A stretch of 15,171 nucleotides of DNA. Origin: a bacterium (lineage in GTDB: Bacteria > UBP15 > UBA6099). Positions 1 to 6,999 of this stretch are shown piece after piece (position 1 is the first letter of the stretch; each line of letters begins with the position of its first letter). The notes under the pieces are model-generated. The model saw only the letters and a list, made by a program, of their open reading frames with translations, did no database searches and was not told the origin of the DNA. Made by a program: the position numbers and the translations under genes. Location: contig JAKQPS010000186.1 in NCBI GenBank assembly GCA_029564595.1, positions 1-15,171 on the forward strand, read 5' to 3'.

Positions 1-43
1 TGTCAACCAGTTCCTTTGATGCAATAATCTTCTTGTCAGCCAT
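1..43 (-). CDS. 5' end of an unidentified gene (truncated by window edge)
   Basis: Only the first 14 codons are in the window, reading MADKKIIASKELVD, and the rest lies off the left edge. The start is supported by an AAAGGAG Shine-Dalgarno sequence about six bases before the ATG on the minus strand. The stretch is lysine-rich with no signal-peptide character, so the product is probably cytoplasmic. The gene is divergent from the plus-strand gene starting at 239, and the roughly 195-bp AT-rich gap must hold promoters for both. The family cannot be recognised from 14 residues. Confidence 0.7.
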   Translation of the reverse strand, partial: MADKKIIASKELVD

Positions 44-238
44 TTTCTCTCCTTTCTATTTGCCAAAGTATTTAGGAGATACTCTAATGGCTGACTCTTT
101 CCTTCGCCACTACAATTTCGCAGAAAAAAGTTTACACTATCATTAAATTCTATCAGTTTATCTTTAAAGGAAAAAAGTGTATATTCAATTCACAGTGTCT
201 GTCATCTGATTTTGAATTAGCCAATTGAGGTTTTCGGA
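44..238. promoter_or_regulatory. AT-rich divergent intergenic region
   Basis: This region separates two divergent genes and is much more AT-rich than the rest of the window. It must hold promoters in both directions, but no -35/-10 pair with good hexamers and normal spacing could be singled out. TTTACA at about 131-136 is a possible plus-strand -35 without a convincing -10. A GAGG ribosome binding site precedes the ATG at 239 by eight bases. Confidence 0.4.
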
Positions 239-742
239 ATGAAAGTTAACTTGAAACAACCTTTTGACTTTCCTCTCGACGTCGTTTTGCGAGCAAGAGA
301 AGAACGTTTTATTAATTCAGACAAAATTGAAGGCATGAGAAAACCCAAGTTTATTGAAAGAACTGAAGACGAAAAAAGAATCGAAACCAAACGCGAGTTT
401 AACATAGCATTGGATAGAACTCCGGCGTCAATAAAAAAAATGCTTGCCCCGGATATGTTCAGGTTCATAGAGAGCGCGGTTTGGGACAAGAATTCTAACG
501 TTCTCAAGTGGGAAATGGTTCCGGGAGCGCAGAAAGACAGACTGGTATGGAAAGGCATCACGAAGTATTACCAAACAGGAGATAAATCTGAAAGGTCTAT
601 TGAATGCGATATACGAGTGAGAGTGCCGATAATCGGGGACGCAATAGAAAGAATGATCGCGGAAGGATTCAAAAAGAGCCAACAAAAAGACTTTTTATCT
701 ATAGCGGCAATGGCGAGATTGATAACTGAAGAAAACCTCTGA
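239..742 (+). CDS. SRPBCC/DUF2505-like protein, copy 1
   Basis: This 167-residue protein resembles DUF2505-type members of the START/SRPBCC (polyketide cyclase-like) fold, which form a hydrophobic ligand pocket. Visible hallmarks are the central block with TPASIKKMLAPDM, a following run of amphipathic beta strands, and near the C-terminus VRVPIIGDAIERMIAEGF, which fits the long closing helix of the fold. There is no signal peptide or membrane segment, so it is likely cytoplasmic. The start is supported by GAGG eight bases upstream. It is paralogous to the minus-strand protein at 11668-12180: the two share the P(N/S)(L/I)(K/R)K(L/M) block, the G.(I/T)KY(F/Y) strand and the IPLLG/VPIIG motif. 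Codon use is rich in AAA and GAA and lower in GC than its paralogue. No ligand can be inferred, and the family call comes from pattern recognition. Confidence 0.7.
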   Translation: MKVNLKQPFDFPLDVVLRAREERFINSDKIEGMRKPKFIERTEDEKRIETKREFNIALDRTPASIKKMLAPDMFRFIESAVWDKNSNVLKWEMVPGAQKDRLVWKGITKYYQTGDKSERSIECDIRVRVPIIGDAIERMIAEGFKKSQQKDFLSIAAMARLITEENL

Positions 743-845
743 GGCTATAAGAGACCTCTGAATTGACAAAGCTCAACACAAATTAACAACCGTTTTCAAC
801 ACTAATCCATCATTAGAATTCTAGAGCGATTGTTCAGAGCGGATG

Positions 846-871
846 AAATGCGAGGCGCAAGGCGCATTTTT
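846..871 (+). terminator. Terminator-like hairpin after the DUF2505-like gene
   Basis: AAATGCG (846-852) pairs perfectly with CGCATTT (863-869) around a 10-nt loop, and the right arm runs into a stretch of five Ts. It lies about 100 bases after the stop codon at 742, which is far but acceptable with no gene in between. Confidence 0.4.
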
Positions 872-938
872 GCAGTGAATAGAACATAGGGTTCATAAAG
901 AAAAAAATGCGGCCGCAAAGAAGCAGTTCTCGCCTATG

Positions 939-978
939 AAAATCGCCCCGGTTCGTCGGCTTTATCGACGCAATCCGG
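939..978 (-). terminator. Terminator-like hairpin after the secreted protein gene
   Basis: On the minus strand, CCGG-A-TT-G-CGTCG pairs with CGACG-AA-CCGG around a 7-nt loop. This makes an 11-bp stem with two single-base bulges, followed after five bases by TTTT. It lies about 64 bases past the stop of the gene ending at 1042. The bulges and short T-run limit confidence. Confidence 0.4.
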
Positions 979-1041
979 GATCAATGCAACGTCGGAAATC
1001 ATGTATAATCCTGTATGCGCGCGTGTCGTCAGTTATTGCGG

Positions 1042-2064
1042 CTATTTGATTTCAATCTCCCTGTCCACATGAGACACGTTAATAAACATCGTAACGTCAA
1101 CAGGCTGCAATGTTACAGGCGAGTAGCTGACAGCCCTCGCAGAGCCGAAGACGATTCGCAATTTGTCAAACTTGCCGTTTCTCAAAGCTTCAGCGGAGAA
1201 TCTCATGAAAAGTCTTTCTCCATCTGTGTAGAAACGGGCGTCCGCCGTTCGTATCTCGGCAAGCTGCCTGTCTGTGTTCAGCAATCCGATGACTGGGAAT
1301 TGCAAAAACTGCCCGTGCTGAGTATGCACAAGCACATGGTCGGTGCGAATGCTTCCATCCACTAATCTGTCAGGATAAAAAAGGCCCACGCTGTAAACAT
1401 GAACGTCGAAAGGCGTCACGGTTCCACTGGAAATCTTCCCTTCAACCCTCATTGTGAAATATAAGATATCCCCATCGAATGCCACCCCTGCGCTTAAAAT
1501 GTCAAGGTTGTTGGGAACCATTCTAAAATCGTCATTATCGTCGTAGACTTCTAATGGAAATATGGGGTGTCTAATGCCTCCCCATTCGACTTTGGCCTTC
1601 GGAAGCTCTATGAGCATGTTTCCGCCGTCATCCTCTGCTGTGAAGAAGTATTTCAGATTTCCGGGGTAACCCGCCGGGGGAATAACTCCCCTCCAGTTCT
1701 CCCTAGACGCCCCTGCTTCCTCCATCGCTACTGTTCTCCACGTTTCTCCATCGTCTCTCGAATAATAAAGCGAGGCGGAAATCGGTTTTCCTGAAGTTTT
1801 TATAGGATCGTTGACTATTGTCGCAGTTATTGTGATAGCGTCGCCGGGACCGGGCGACTTCGGCGAAACCATCACATTTTTTAATTCCGGCGGGTCGTTC
1901 TCAAGCATGTATTGCTCGACTGGCGAGGGACTGTTCCGCTCGACATAGTAGAGCGAAAATTTCTCGTCAAGTATTCCCTTGTCCTCGGCTAGAGCGTAAA
2001 AATTCCCATATATTCCGGAGAACAACGCTAATATCGTTGCAACACACACAATTATCACGCGCAT
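1042..2064 (-). CDS. Secreted protein of unknown function with Ig-like domain
   Basis: This 340-residue protein has a classical signal peptide: a short basic start, hydrophobic residues 3-20, and a likely cleavage site after Ala-Leu-Ala at 24-26. Residues about 58-150 look like a beta-sandwich (Ig/FN3-like) domain of the kind with YYSRDDGETW near 100-109, a tryptophan at 124, and YFFTAEDDGGN at 139-149. This pattern is common in exported proteins with peptidase or adhesin-type modules. Residues about 165-340 are beta-rich with an acidic DDNDD patch and match no family recognised here. There is no transmembrane anchor, lipobox or sorting motif. GGAGG lies 11 bases before the ATG, slightly far. 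A promoter candidate sits at 2110-2139 and a palindrome just beyond it. It is transcribed as a single gene and its function is unknown. Confidence 0.8.
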   Translation of the reverse strand: MRVIIVCVATILALFSGIYGNFYALAEDKGILDEKFSLYYVERNSPSPVEQYMLENDPPELKNVMVSPKSPGPGDAITITATIVNDPIKTSGKPISASLYYSRDDGETWRTVAMEEAGASRENWRGVIPPAGYPGNLKYFFTAEDDGGNMLIELPKAKVEWGGIRHPIFPLEVYDDNDDFRMVPNNLDILSAGVAFDGDILYFTMRVEGKISSGTVTPFDVHVYSVGLFYPDRLVDGSIRTDHVLVHTQHGQFLQFPVIGLLNTDRQLAEIRTADARFYTDGERLFMRFSAEALRNGKFDKLRIVFGSARAVSYSPVTLQPVDVTMFINVSHVDREIEIK

Positions 2065-2109
2065 AATCTATGGTTCCTCCGCCGTTATTTTTCGGCTTGT
2101 TAAGTTTAG

Positions 2110-2139
2110 AATATATCAAACAATCCCGACAAAAATCAA
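2110..2139 (-). promoter_or_regulatory. Sigma70-like promoter for the secreted protein gene
   Basis: On the minus strand TTGATT (2139-2134) is followed after 18 bases by TATATT (2115-2110), matching the consensus at 4/6 and 5/6 positions. This predicts a transcript start near 2103, about 40 bases upstream of the ATG at 2064. Confidence 0.45.
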
Positions 2140-2146
2140 CAGAATT

Positions 2147-2163
2147 CGATTATTCAATAATCG
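2147..2163. promoter_or_regulatory. Perfect 17-bp palindrome, possible operator
   Basis: CGATTATTCAATAATCG is a perfect 8-1-8 inverted repeat. It sits between the stop of the DUF3467 gene (2178) and the predicted -35 box (2134-2139) of the secreted protein gene. No T-run follows on the minus strand, so it does not look like a terminator for DUF3467. Its size and symmetry suit binding of a dimeric regulator, but the regulator is unknown. Confidence 0.35.
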
Positions 2164-2177
2164 TTGAAAAAAATTCT

Positions 2178-2480
2178 TCAGTGAGTTTCTTTAGAAACAA
2201 CGCCCGGAATCGGCGCTCCCTTTTCAAATTTTAGATCGATTGTGCCGAATTTCTGCTCATATTTCTCAATGTTTTCGATCATCGCCTTGGCGAAAAGCTT
2301 GGCATGTATTGGACTCATAAACAGCCTTGTATGCACATGAATCATGTTTTCTTCGGGAAGTATTTTTGCGAAGTCAAGCATAAAATCTATCGCAGAATGC
2401 TGTATCTTCACAAAATTCGAGTATTCCCCGAGTTGCGCGCTTTCGCTTACTCTTGTCTTAAGTTCTTCAGGCTCTCTCAT
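2178..2480 (-). CDS. DUF3467 family protein
   Basis: This is a 100-residue protein of the DUF3467 type, a small bacterial family without an assigned biochemical function. The recognisable core runs from YSNFVKIQHSAIDFMLDFAK (residues about 24-43), through MIHVHTRLFMSPIHAKLFAK, to an ENIEKYEQKFG helix near residue 82. This is the order expected for the family. There is no signal peptide, so it is probably cytoplasmic. The frame stays open upstream to 2684, but the start at 2480 is preferred. GGGAGG lies seven bases before this ATG, and the upstream extension is rich in Cys, Arg and Trp and unlike a protein. Two TATAAT boxes lie in the 273-base leader. Confidence 0.8.
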   Translation of the reverse strand: MREPEELKTRVSESAQLGEYSNFVKIQHSAIDFMLDFAKILPEENMIHVHTRLFMSPIHAKLFAKAMIENIEKYEQKFGTIDLKFEKGAPIPGVVSKETH

Positions 2481-2535
2481 GTTCAATCCTCCCGCGGAAT
2501 TAAGTTTGCTGCGACATAAATCGCGAGGTCGCCAT

Positions 2536-2541
2536 ATTATA
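2536..2541 (-). promoter_or_regulatory. -10 box (TATAAT) proximal to DUF3467
   Basis: A perfect TATAAT on the minus strand predicts a start near 2529 and a leader of about 48 bases. The best -35 is TTACAT at a wide 19-base spacing, so support is modest. Confidence 0.35.
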
Positions 2542-2663
2542 CCGAATGTGAATTCTAACCATGTAATCGCTCCAAATCCTGAGCAATGGTTTTCTGATCC
2601 GAATGCTGCTCCGCCACATCTAACGCGGCGCGTTCCACACCCCCAAAATAAAAAAACAATGCG

Positions 2664-2672
2664 ATTATAGCA
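2664..2672 (-). promoter_or_regulatory. Extended -10 promoter (TGCTATAAT)
   Basis: TGC directly precedes a perfect TATAAT on the minus strand, giving an extended -10 element that can work without a strong -35. It would start a transcript near 2657, about 177 bases before the DUF3467 start codon. Confidence 0.35.
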
Positions 2673-2708
2673 CACAGTCGTCAAACATGCCGATTCGGAG
2701 AAATGGCC

Positions 2709-2739
2709 AAAGCAACCTTTTGATATGATCTGTTGCTTT
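2709..2739 (-). terminator. Inverted repeat downstream of ilvE
   Basis: AAAGCAAC (2709-2716) and GTTGCTTT (2732-2739) are perfect 8-bp arms around a 15-nt loop, 15 bases after the ilvE stop. On the minus strand the right arm ends in TTT and then GGCC, so there is no proper T-tract. It may be a weak terminator or a transcript-end stabilising hairpin. Confidence 0.35.
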
Positions 2740-2753
2740 CTCGAAGAAAAAAC

Positions 2754-3788
2754 TCAGAAATCTTCCGGGATTATCTCCGTCCAGCCATAAGGATCGGGGA
2801 TGTCGCCGTTCTGGATTCCTGAAAGTTTTTTGTACAGTCCGACGCACATATCGCCGGCAGTCTTTCCGTCGCCATACCTAATGACTTCTCCCCGGTATGT
2901 TATCGACCCGATCGGAGATATGACGGCGGCTGTCCCCACCGCTCCGGCCTCGACAAACGTTTTAAGCTCGTCCACGTGAATCGGCCTCTCCTCCACAGTA
3001 AATCCTTCGTCCTTGGCTATCTGCTTGATGCTCATGTTGGTTACGCTGGGAAGTATGGACGGAGATTTCGGAGTGATATAGCGTTTGTCTTTGGTTATGC
3101 CGAAGAAATTCGAAGACCCCGACTCATCAATGTACTTCTTTTCCTTCGCGTCGAGATAGAGCACCTCGTTGAATCCCTTTTTCTTTGCGGGGATGGTGGC
3201 GCGAAGCCCGGCGGCATAGTTGCCGGCGCATTTTATGTCTCCCGTTCCGTACGGGGCGGCGCGGTCGATATTCTCCTCCACCATGAGATTCACAGTGGAC
3301 AGACCTCCGCCTTTGTAATACGGCCCCACCGGCGACACGAAAACCACGAAGGTATACTCCGTAGACGGATTGACTCCGAGTTGAATCCCAGTGCCCATAA
3401 GAAAAGGCCTGATATATAAGCTCGCGCCCTTGCCGTACGGCGGCACAAACCTTCTGTTGGCGTTTACGACCTTCCAAACCGCTTCCTTAAACATATCAAT
3501 CGGAACTGGCTCCATTATAAGCTTTTCCGCCGACCGTATCATTCGCTTGGCGTTTTCTTCGAGCCTGAAAGTCTGAACCCTGCCGTCGGGTCTTTCGTAT
3601 GCCTTTAGCCCTTCAAAAATCAATTGGCCGTAGTGAAGGCAGGCGGCCGCCACCGGCATCGGCATATATTCGCTGTCGGACAACTCCCCCGCGCCCCATT
3701 CTCCATCCTTGCAGACTCTCCTGTAATTCCAATCCGTCTTTATATAACCGAACGGCAACTCCGAGTATTTAAGGTCGGCCTTTTCCAT
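2754..3788 (-). CDS. ilvE: Branched-chain amino acid aminotransferase
   Basis: This 344-residue fold-type IV PLP enzyme transfers the amino group between leucine, isoleucine or valine and 2-oxoglutarate in the cytoplasm. It is the last step of branched-chain amino acid synthesis and the first of their breakdown. Key features are the HYGQLIFEGLKAY block at 52-64, the Schiff-base lysine at about 186 in GDIKCAGNYAAG, the cofactor-contacting glutamate at 222 in DESGSSNFFG, and the GTAA phosphate-binding stretch at 285-288. The length fits the longer bacterial/eukaryotic-type subgroup of BCATs, and all core residues look intact. An AAAGGAT-type ribosome binding site precedes the ATG. The gene is divergent from the TPR gene at 3999 with a clear promoter at 3866-3893. 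No other ilv or leu genes are adjacent. Confidence 0.93.
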   Translation of the reverse strand: MEKADLKYSELPFGYIKTDWNYRRVCKDGEWGAGELSDSEYMPMPVAAACLHYGQLIFEGLKAYERPDGRVQTFRLEENAKRMIRSAEKLIMEPVPIDMFKEAVWKVVNANRRFVPPYGKGASLYIRPFLMGTGIQLGVNPSTEYTFVVFVSPVGPYYKGGGLSTVNLMVEENIDRAAPYGTGDIKCAGNYAAGLRATIPAKKKGFNEVLYLDAKEKKYIDESGSSNFFGITKDKRYITPKSPSILPSVTNMSIKQIAKDEGFTVEERPIHVDELKTFVEAGAVGTAAVISPIGSITYRGEVIRYGDGKTAGDMCVGLYKKLSGIQNGDIPDPYGWTEIIPEDF

Positions 3789-3865
3789 ATCCTTTCCCTC
3801 TACGCAATCTTAAGATTCCGGCAGACAACACCGCCGCGCGGTCTTCTCTGTCTGGTTGGAAATTT

Positions 3866-3893
3866 ATTATAACACATAGCCGACATACATCAA
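3866..3893 (-). promoter_or_regulatory. Sigma70-like promoter for ilvE
   Basis: On the minus strand TTGATG (3893-3888) is followed by a 16-base spacer and a perfect TATAAT (3871-3866). The predicted start is near 3859, giving a leader of about 70 bases before the ilvE ATG. No leader peptide rich in Leu, Ile or Val was seen. Confidence 0.5.
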
Positions 3894-3998
3894 CATAAAG
3901 TTTTCGCGCTATCACGTATCTTGCGTTTCCGTTCTGGCGGTATCGAAAAAAACAGTTAGAATATCCATGTGGTCGAATCTTTGCGCAATGGAACGGAA

Positions 3999-4697
3999 AT
4001 GGAACAATCGGCTGTGGACATTGTTTTTTGCGAGGGGCTGAATCTGGCGCGCTCGGGAGAATGGGAACGCGCCACTTCATGTTTTGAAAAAGTGATAGCC
4101 GCCTCCCCTTCTCACGACGCGGCGATATACAACCTCGGCGTGGCATATTTCAAGGCGGGAAAACACAAGGACAGCGCGGACAGATTCCGCGAACTGCTGG
4201 CTTTCAGGCCGAACGACCCCGACGTCTATGTTAATTTCGGAAGGATACTTGAGAGAGGCGGAAGGCATGATCAGGCGCTGGTCTGTTACAAGAAAGCTAT
4301 GGGCCTAGACCCTGATCATCCAGAAGCGCTTCTTAGAATCGCGGTTATGCTCGGCAGAGACCACGGAAAATACCGGGACGCTATCGAATATTTCAGAAAA
4401 TGTCTTGAGCTGAACGGCCCGGCGGCGGAAGCGTACCAAGGAATAGCCATCTGTCTGCACCATCTCGGAGAACATCAGGAAGCTTATGACAACTTGAATA
4501 TCGCCGTCAAACTCGCTCCTTCAAGCGGCGTCCTTCACAACCATATCGGCATAATGCTGATGAAACTCGGAGAAGAAGAAAAAGCAGACAAGCATTTCAA
4601 GCGCGCTCTGGAGTTAAACCCCGATTTGAAACTCAAGCATCAGAATCTTTGGGACATAGAAACCGGCGGAGAGCTTTCAGTTAAGAATCATCTATGA
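3999..4697 (+). CDS. TPR-repeat protein
   Basis: This cytoplasmic protein of about 232 residues consists almost entirely of tetratricopeptide repeats, which stack into a superhelix used for protein-protein contacts. About six repeats can be read, with typical signatures such as AAIYNLGVAYFKAGKHKDSADRF, DVYVNFGRILERGGRHDQAL, EALLRIAVMLGRDHGKYRDAIEYF and VLHNHIGIMLMKLGEEEKADKHF (each quoted only in part of its 34 residues). There is no signal peptide, membrane segment or fused catalytic domain. The frame extends to a GTG at 3969, but the ATG at 3999 has a GGA-containing purine stretch upstream and is preferred; the choice is uncertain. It is divergent from ilvE and convergent with the GH2 gene, so it is probably transcribed alone. 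Its partner is unknown. Confidence 0.82.
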   Translation: MEQSAVDIVFCEGLNLARSGEWERATSCFEKVIAASPSHDAAIYNLGVAYFKAGKHKDSADRFRELLAFRPNDPDVYVNFGRILERGGRHDQALVCYKKAMGLDPDHPEALLRIAVMLGRDHGKYRDAIEYFRKCLELNGPAAEAYQGIAICLHHLGEHQEAYDNLNIAVKLAPSSGVLHNHIGIMLMKLGEEEKADKHFKRALELNPDLKLKHQNLWDIETGGELSVKNHL

Positions 4698-4726
4698 AAA
4701 ACATTTTTGCAATCGACAATGATTCC

Positions 4727-4754
4727 TTCGCTATTTCCGGAATTCGCTATTTCC
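4727..4754. repeat. Short direct repeat at the GH2 3' end
   Basis: TTCGCTATTTCC occurs at 4727-4738 and again at 4743-4754, a 16-bp period. The second copy includes the stop codon of the GH2 gene, so it looks like a small tandem duplication of the gene end. The 49-bp convergent gap here shows no terminator-like hairpin. Confidence 0.5.
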
Positions 4755-6924
4755 TAAGTTCAAACTCGTATTGATTCACCACCGGCTCGGAAGCCTCGTC
4801 TGTTTTCAACTCCACCACGAGCGCGTATCCGCCCGGAAGGCTGTCCGTGGAATTCCAGTTGACTCTTCCCGCTTCAATAACTGAGTCCGCCGGAAGCGGA
4901 GATGCCGACAATCCTTCCGCTTTGCATGCCCCTTCGGAATCGCAAATCATCCACCTAATGACAGCGTCCGGAAACTCCCTGTCATAATCGTTCACTGCCC
5001 ACAGCTTCAAACCAACCGTTTCGCCGCGCGGATACCATCGTCTGGGAAACTCCGATATTGCCAAAGCCGGGCTGAAGCTCTGCTTCAACGCGAAATATCC
5101 CTTTTTGGGCTTGCGCCTCCAGTCGACAACCGACCACGTGACGGCCGGACAACAATCGTTGAACATGAAATGAACGGCTCCTCCGCAAGGCTCGTACTTC
5201 ATTCTCCTCAGAAATTCATTGAAGTATTTCACCAGCCTTGCCTGATACCACTGCGACACTTCGATATATTCCTCCAGTTTTCTTCCTCGTCTAGCAGGAA
5301 CATATTTATCCATGAGGTCGCGTTGCAACATGTGTTTCTTTTCCAGAGCGTCCCAATCTATGTCTTTTATCGCGTCCGCATCCTGAAGCTCTATGAAGCT
5401 TTCAATCGAAGGATAAGCCTGCGCGCCGTACTCGGTGACGAACCTGTATGATTTTTTATACAATGACGCGTGACTCTTCAGCATCCTCATGGTTCCGTAA
5501 TACCATCCGAAATAAAGGTGGGTGTCAGAGCCGTCCTTGAGGAAAGAAGCCGTCCCGGATGATTGAACGACCGGCCGGCTTTTATCCTCCTTCAACAACG
5601 CGCCCTTGAGCCGAGGGTCAAGCTCGTCCTTGTTCCAGTCCGGCCCCAGCATCGACGCCATCGAAGGGATAAACTCTTTCAGCGCGCCCGGCGCGAGAAT
5701 GTCTTTAGCGGTTCTGGCCTTGGTTATCTTGAAAGGCTCGTTGTGACAGCACCACACGGCCACGCTGGGATGAGACATAAGCTCGCGGGCCATGTCCGCA
5801 ATCTGCTCGACCGCCGGCTTTAGTATCTCTTTCGAATAATGCCACTGTAGAGGGAAATCCTGCCACACAAGCACGCCCCGCTCGTCGCAGGCTTCATAAA
5901 ATTCTTTCTTCTCAATGTGAGCGTGAACCCGCAGCATATTCAGATTTGCCCGCGCCGCCATTTCGACATCTTTCTCATAAATCTCCCGCGTCGCGAGCGA
6001 CAGTCTGATGTCGGCAGGAGCATAATTGGAGCCTCGGCAGAACATCCGTTTGCCGTTTATTTTCAATACCCAATCTTTCATTTCGACCGTTCGGACGCCG
6101 AAACGCGTTTCGGCCTCGTCAGCCATGGCATCCCCGCAAATCAACTTCGCCCGCAATCGGTACAATGGTTGGCCGCCTCTGTCCCACGGCCACCACAATT
6201 TGGGTTCGGGAATCGATATTTCGAACGTCGCTTCCATCCCTGCGGGATTCGTTTCGTCGATAAGAAATTCGCCTTCCTGACAATCACCGTCAAAATTGGC
6301 CGGTTCGACGCGCCATGCCAGTTTCATCTCCGCGCCGCCGGGGCCTGCCGGAGACAGAATAGTCGCCCGCGCCAGCGCCACAGCCTCGTCTTCGCTTATC
6401 TGGAAATCGCTGACGTTCAATCTCGACAGCCGGGCCTGCCCTGTCTCTATCAGTTCCACGCTGTTCCAAATCCCGCCGGGCTGAATTTCTTTGGGCTTGC
6501 AATCCCAGTTGCCGAACACCCCAAGAACCTGACTCTTGTCGTTCGCGCCCGCCTCGACTTCACACCTTGCGAATACGGACAACAGGTTCGCTCCATCGCG
6601 GAGGCAAGAAGTGACCTCGAACTCGAAAGCAGAGAAATAGCCGGTGTGTTCGCCGAGATAAACCCCGTTCAACCAAACCCGGCAGAAATAAAACACGCCG
6701 TTGAAGCGAAGAAAGAACCGGCGTCCGGGAGCCGGAGCCGCGGCTTCGAAGCGTTTTCTGTACAGAAGTTTTTCAGGATACTTCTCGAACGCGGTCGTCG
6801 TCTGCCAGTGACCGGGAACCTGAATGTCGTTCCATGCCGAATCGTCGAATTCGATTTTTACGAATGATAAATCAGAACTTACGACATCAGACGCTTTCCA
6901 AATTCCGTCAAGTTTCGCCGCCAA
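4747..6924 (-). CDS. Glycoside hydrolase family 2 (beta-mannosidase-like)
   Basis: This 725-residue GH2 enzyme is a retaining exo-glycosidase. Domains in order are an N-terminal jelly-roll sugar-binding domain (about 1-160, with GYFSAFEFEVT and GGIWNSVELIE), an Ig-like beta-sandwich (about 165-275, ending in RFGVRTVE), a TIM barrel (about 280-600) and a C-terminal beta domain. The catalytic acid/base is Glu396 in CHNEP and the nucleophile is Glu498 in VTEYGAQAYPSIES. The WQDFPLQW block at 354-361 and the TEYGxQ-type nucleophile motif favour the beta-mannosidase/exo-glucosaminidase side of GH2 over LacZ or GusA. The exact sugar cannot be read from sequence. No signal peptide is present, so a cytoplasmic enzyme acting on imported oligosaccharides is likely. 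The start is TTG, backed by GGAGG eight bases upstream. It follows the C25 peptidase gene by 75 nt and may be co-transcribed with it. Confidence 0.88.
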   Translation of the reverse strand: MAAKLDGIWKASDVVSSDLSFVKIEFDDSAWNDIQVPGHWQTTTAFEKYPEKLLYRKRFEAAAPAPGRRFFLRFNGVFYFCRVWLNGVYLGEHTGYFSAFEFEVTSCLRDGANLLSVFARCEVEAGANDKSQVLGVFGNWDCKPKEIQPGGIWNSVELIETGQARLSRLNVSDFQISEDEAVALARATILSPAGPGGAEMKLAWRVEPANFDGDCQEGEFLIDETNPAGMEATFEISIPEPKLWWPWDRGGQPLYRLRAKLICGDAMADEAETRFGVRTVEMKDWVLKINGKRMFCRGSNYAPADIRLSLATREIYEKDVEMAARANLNMLRVHAHIEKKEFYEACDERGVLVWQDFPLQWHYSKEILKPAVEQIADMARELMSHPSVAVWCCHNEPFKITKARTAKDILAPGALKEFIPSMASMLGPDWNKDELDPRLKGALLKEDKSRPVVQSSGTASFLKDGSDTHLYFGWYYGTMRMLKSHASLYKKSYRFVTEYGAQAYPSIESFIELQDADAIKDIDWDALEKKHMLQRDLMDKYVPARRGRKLEEYIEVSQWYQARLVKYFNEFLRRMKYEPCGGAVHFMFNDCCPAVTWSVVDWRRKPKKGYFALKQSFSPALAISEFPRRWYPRGETVGLKLWAVNDYDREFPDAVIRWMICDSEGACKAEGLSASPLPADSVIEAGRVNWNSTDSLPGGYALVVELKTDEASEPVVNQYEFELRK

Positions 6925-6999
6925 TGGGATCGCCTCCGTATCAAGAGTATTTTATCCCGACTGAACGAAACCGCGCAATAATGCCGCCGACGTAGTCGA

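Larger units (their letters stand above)
743..1041. other. Convergent intergenic region with two hairpins
   Basis: No protein-coding gene is apparent in these 299 bases. The region lies between the ends of two converging genes and holds a plus-strand terminator-like hairpin (846-871), a 10-bp palindrome TGCGGCCGCA (908-917) and a minus-strand terminator-like hairpin (948-978). Short blocks at 887-894 and 972-981 recur in reverse orientation near the right edge of the window. Confidence 0.5.
2481..2753 (-). promoter_or_regulatory. Long 5' region of the DUF3467 gene
   Basis: This 273-base minus-strand stretch has no well-supported gene. It contains an inverted repeat after ilvE (2709-2739), an extended -10 promoter candidate (2664-2672), a second perfect TATAAT (2536-2541) and a 27-codon open frame from a GTG at 2638 to a stop at 2555. 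That open frame has plausible amino-acid composition but no ribosome binding site. Confidence 0.4.

Noticed and set aside
2481-2684. N-terminal extension of the DUF3467 frame to an ATG at 2684
   Set aside because: The extension is rich in Cys, Trp and Arg, overlaps a TATAAT box and has no ribosome binding site. The ATG at 2480 has GGGAGG and begins where family similarity begins.
2664-2692. TTGACG at about 2690 as the -35 for the TATAAT at 2664-2669
   Set aside because: The spacing is only nine bases, far too short for a sigma70 promoter. The extended -10 reading was kept instead.
5917-6867. 316-codon plus-strand open frame inside the GH2 gene
   Set aside because: It is the antisense shadow of a gene with all GH2 motifs. 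Its translation is rich in His, Arg and Pro and shows no domain.
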